Assembly: GCA_031260045.1 (NCBI GenBank)
Contig: JAIRKO010000051.1
Location: 52,330-116,329, forward strand
Direction: 5' to 3'
Length of the DNA stretch: 64,000 nt
Source: Dysgonamonadaceae bacterium
GTDB lineage: Bacteria; Bacteroidota; Bacteroidia; Bacteroidales; Azobacteroidaceae
The position numbers and the translations under genes were made by a program. This document shows, one piece after another, positions 58,770 to 64,000 of this stretch. The first letter of the stretch is position 1, and every line of letters begins with the position of its first letter. Under the pieces are notes generated by a model that made no database searches, was not told the origin of the DNA, and was given only the letters and a program-made list of their open reading frames with translations.

Positions 58770-60154
58770 ACGCCCAGTACCCATTCTTTGTTATGTTTAT
58801 ATTCCATGTCCGAAAAAATAGCGTTCGCCATCCCTTCCGCCAGCCAAATCGCGCCGGCGTAACCGACAATCGGATGCCGGTAATGCCCCGCCCGGTCGTA
58901 AACCGGAAAACCGACCCGAAGCATCGGAACATTGCAATCAATGGAAACGAACCGCCCTTTGGAATGACCCAAAATAAGGTCAAGCGCAAGTCCCTGATTC
59001 TTAATGCGGTTTTCCAGTTCCCAAAGGTCGGCGTTGGTAACGATTTCCATGTCGAAATCGACGTTTTCCGTCATTTCTTTGACGCGGGGATCGTTGGCAT
59101 AATTAACATTGTCGTCGCCGAGCAGTAGCAGCACGGGCAACATTTCCAAATCAAGACAAAACTGCGCGAGACCAATCACCATATCGGGATTTCCGTATAT
59201 CGCCACGCGCTTGCCGGTAAGAAACATATGCGACACGTCGGCAATCGCGTCAATGGCGATGCCGCGTTTGCGGACGAGCGATTCGGGAATGGCTTTGCCG
59301 GTCATATTTTTTACATTTTGAAGAAAAATATCGGTATTGCGGATGCCAATCGGTGTAGGTCCAATCACCGCCGGCACGTCAAATTCGCTTTCCAAAAACT
59401 GTGCCGCCTTGCCGCCTTCGTAGCGGTTGAGGGCGATTGTCCCGCGAGCGTTGGCGGTGCCGCGCAGGTCGTCGATGGTCGTTTCGCCGTGCGACACGTG
59501 GTTTCCGTCGGGCATCAGCGGCGAATCGAAGGCTTCGATTTCAAAAAGGACGGTCGCTTCCACGTCCATTTCCGCGAGTAGGGATTTCAGTTCCGTCACG
59601 TCGCCCGGATTGACCCAGCCGGTAATGAGGTTGATTTTCCCGCTCGTTTCCCCTTCCCGCCGCGCAAAATAGCTGACAAAATCTTTCACCGCCACATCGT
59701 AGCCGCTAATCATGCTGCCCACGAAGCTCGGCGTGTGAATGGGAATGAGGTGAACCTCGCGCCCGGCATACTTTTCCTTGAGTAAACCGTTGTTCAGTTT
59801 CAACACCAGACCGTCGATGTCGTCGCCGATTACTTCGGTCGAACAGGTGGTGATAATCGGTATTACCTTAACGTGCGGATAGCGCATCAGCAATACGTCT
59901 ACGCCTTGCTCCACGCGATTAAGCGCGCCGAAAACCGCCGCGTCTTCATGCAGAGAAGAAGACGCCAATTCAAAACTTTCCTTGAAATGCTGAGAAAACA
60001 GCAGGCGAACAAACATCACGCAACCCTGCCCGCCGTGAACGATGCCGATGCAATCCTTAATGCCGATGCTCGCATACTGCGCTCCGGCAGGCTGGCAGGT
60101 AAATATGGGGTTAATAACCCCGATACGGTCTTTTGCTTTTATTTCACAATTCAT
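58763..60154 (-). CDS. anfK: Fe-only nitrogenase FeFe protein beta subunit
   Basis: GVINPIFTCQPAGAQYASIGIKDCIGIVHGGQGCVMFVRLLFSQHFKESFELASSSLHEDAAVFG; GPTPIGIRNTDIFLQN; short N-terminus; anfG just upstream. Confidence 0.95.
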   Translation of the reverse strand: MNCEIKAKDRIGVINPIFTCQPAGAQYASIGIKDCIGIVHGGQGCVMFVRLLFSQHFKESFELASSSLHEDAAVFGALNRVEQGVDVLLMRYPHVKVIPIITTCSTEVIGDDIDGLVLKLNNGLLKEKYAGREVHLIPIHTPSFVGSMISGYDVAVKDFVSYFARREGETSGKINLITGWVNPGDVTELKSLLAEMDVEATVLFEIEAFDSPLMPDGNHVSHGETTIDDLRGTANARGTIALNRYEGGKAAQFLESEFDVPAVIGPTPIGIRNTDIFLQNVKNMTGKAIPESLVRKRGIAIDAIADVSHMFLTGKRVAIYGNPDMVIGLAQFCLDLEMLPVLLLLGDDNVNYANDPRVKEMTENVDFDMEIVTNADLWELENRIKNQGLALDLILGHSKGRFVSIDCNVPMLRVGFPVYDRAGHYRHPIVGYAGAIWLAEGMANAIFSDMEYKHNKEWVLGVW

Positions 60155-60205
60155 ATTTTTAATGATTTAGTAATTTTTATAGTCTGTTTTACTTTTCCGG
60201 AAGTC

Positions 60206-60360
60206 GTCGAAACATCTTTAGTAATCATTGTCGAACCTTTAGCAGTCGTCGGAACATCTTTAGCAGTTATCGGCGAACCTTTAGCAATCGTCGTCGCATC
60301 TTTAGCAGTCATCGTCGAACCTTTAGCAGCCATCGGAACATCTTTAGCAGTCGTCGGCGC
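60206..60360. repeat. 21-bp tandem repeat, ~7 units, between anfG and anfK
   Basis: TTTA anchor at 60217, 60238, 60259, 60280, 60301, 60322, 60343; units alternate GGAACATCTTTAGCAGTCGTC / GTCGAACCTTTAGCAGTCATC-type. Confidence 0.92.
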
Positions 60361-60505
60361 ATGCCAGGAAGTCCGGATGACAAGTATTTTAGACGAAACG
60401 CCGCACCGTTTATTTATGACAGGTCGAATTTATCGGGATAACAAACGCTTGGCAGCGCCTCGCACCAACCAAGTGAACGCCGCACCATTCTTAGTTCTTA
60501 ACTCC

Positions 60506-60862
60506 TTAATATTTTTCTTTCGTCAGTTCCAAATTCAACGACCCCTTAATCATAGTATAGTCCATTTTTTCCTTCAAAAGGTGCATGACGGCAGCGATTT
60601 CCTCCTTCGTCATCTCTTCGACCCAAGGGAAATATTTTTTGAAAGCTTCGACCAGCGTGATGGCTTCGCTCCAATAGTACCGGTCGGCGTAGCTATCGTC
60701 GTCGCGGGCATTTTCGCCGCAGAGGATTTGCTTTGTTTTTTTGAGGATGCGTTCGTTTTGAATTTCCCTGTCCCATCCGCGCGAATTGTATTGCCAGAGG
60801 CAGTGTTTGGTGATGTACCATTCCAACTGCTTCATTTTTTCTGTTGCTGTATTTTTGTCCAT
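60506..60862 (-). CDS. anfG: Fe-only nitrogenase delta subunit
   Basis: MKQLEWYITKHCLWQYNSRGWDREIQNERILKKTKQILCGE...YYWSEAITLVEAFKKYFPWVEEMTKEEIAAVMHLLKEKMDYTMIKGSLNLELTKEKY. Confidence 0.95.
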   Translation of the reverse strand: MDKNTATEKMKQLEWYITKHCLWQYNSRGWDREIQNERILKKTKQILCGENARDDDSYADRYYWSEAITLVEAFKKYFPWVEEMTKEEIAAVMHLLKEKMDYTMIKGSLNLELTKEKY

Positions 60863-61023
60863 AAGTCTAAAATAATGATTAGTGATTAATTATTAATGAT
60901 TAATAAAACCGCCGCAATGACAGCTGCGGTGTGAAACCTCACAGCGTCATTGCAAACCGCATTTACTCGTTATACTATATGTAAAATAATACGAACTAAC
61001 TATGAAACATTCGTAATTAATCA

Positions 61024-62712
<1,689 letters not shown>

Positions 62713-63084
62713 TTACAGCGCATCGTTTCCGCGCTCTTGAGTCCGTATCCGCAAAGCCTCATCAGCCGGACAAACAAAAATTTTCCCATCGCCGATATAC
62801 CCCGTCCGGTTTTCCTGAATGATGCTGTCGATAATTTTCTCCACATCGCTGTCTTTTGCGACGATAACCAACATTCGTTTTGGAACGTATTTCATGCCCT
62901 GCACCTTTCCCTGCGCCAGCAGTCGCGGGGAAACGTCGATGCCGCTCAAAACGGTATTCAAGCCGCGCTGATTGCCCCTGCCCAATACGGGAATCGCCGT
63001 TACGGACGGCACTTCAAGCCTGTCGAGCGCTTTTTTTGTTGCCGCCATCTTGCTGGGGCGGATAAATGCGATGATTTCTTTCAT
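62713..63084 (-). CDS. nifI2: Nitrogenase-associated PII-like regulator NifI2
   Basis: MKEIIAFIRPSKMAATKKALDRLEVPSVTAIPVLGRGNQRGL... long T-loop insert ... YIGDGKIFVCPADEALRIRTQE. Confidence 0.93.
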   Translation of the reverse strand: MKEIIAFIRPSKMAATKKALDRLEVPSVTAIPVLGRGNQRGLNTVLSGIDVSPRLLAQGKVQGMKYVPKRMLVIVAKDSDVEKIIDSIIQENRTGYIGDGKIFVCPADEALRIRTQERGNDAL

Positions 63085-63098
63085 TTTGTACCTGTTTT

Positions 63099-63416
63099 TT
63101 AAAGTTCATTCGACCCTGTGCGCACCGTAAATACTTTTTCGACCGGCGAGATAAATATTTTACCGTCTCCCTCGTTCCCCGTATACGCTTTGAATTGGAT
63201 GATTTTCACCACTTCGTCCGCCGCCTCGTCTTCCGTAACGATGATGATTAGCGTTTTGGGAAGTTCGTCGTAATGCAGGTTTCCGACGGTGAGACCTTTT
63301 TGTTTGCCGCGCCCGAATACCGACATTTTCGTCATGGAGCAGAAGCCGGCTTCCGCCAGACCGTCGCTCACTGCGTCCGCCATTTCCGGGCGGACAATCG
63401 CTCTTATCATTTTCAT
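63099..63416 (-). CDS. nifI1: Nitrogenase-associated PII-like regulator NifI1
   Basis: MKMIRAIVRPEMADAVSDGLAEAGFCSMTKMSVFGRGKQKGLTVGNLHYDELPKTLIIIVTED...GNEGDGKIFISPVEKVFTVRTG. Confidence 0.94.
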   Translation of the reverse strand: MKMIRAIVRPEMADAVSDGLAEAGFCSMTKMSVFGRGKQKGLTVGNLHYDELPKTLIIIVTEDEAADEVVKIIQFKAYTGNEGDGKIFISPVEKVFTVRTGSNEL

Positions 63417-63434
63417 GTTCTTAACTTTTAGTTC

Positions 63435-64000
<566 letters not shown>

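Noticed and set aside
60206-60360. CRISPR array
   Set aside because: 21-bp tandem units with no spacers
59873-60889. 338-aa plus-strand ORF across anfK, the repeat and anfG
   Set aside because: Antisense over two clear nitrogenase genes; kept open by the 21-bp (multiple-of-3) repeat rather than by coding selection

Overview
This window is chromosomal DNA from a Bacteroidota/Bacteroidales-like bacterium. That call rests on TAnnTTTG promoter-like motifs, T9SS-like C-termini, type III glutamine synthetase, GSCFA, DUF2490 and DUF4956 families; the species is not identified. Most of it is housekeeping genes separated by repeat-rich intergenic DNA, with several decayed genes and no transposase, rRNA operon or CRISPR array seen. 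The main feature is a minus-strand iron-only nitrogenase cluster at the right end: anfH (cut by the window edge), nifI1, nifI2, anfD, anfG, anfK, then a small helical (HEPN-like) ORF overlapping the anfK stop. A nifB plus thioredoxin-like [2Fe-2S] ferredoxin pair lies about 44 kb away. No nifDK, nifEN or vnf genes are in the window. Other notable points: a 14-G tract that splits a polytopic membrane protein (candidate phase variation or assembly error), a 20-bp palindromic tandem array upstream of a mannose-1-phosphate guanylyltransferase gene, a 21-bp tandem array between anfG and anfK, a DUF3791/DUF3990 toxin-antitoxin-like pair, and decayed DUF4011-helicase, YhcG-nuclease, Rpn-like and BamA-like genes. 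Family calls come from reading the translations; no database search was run.
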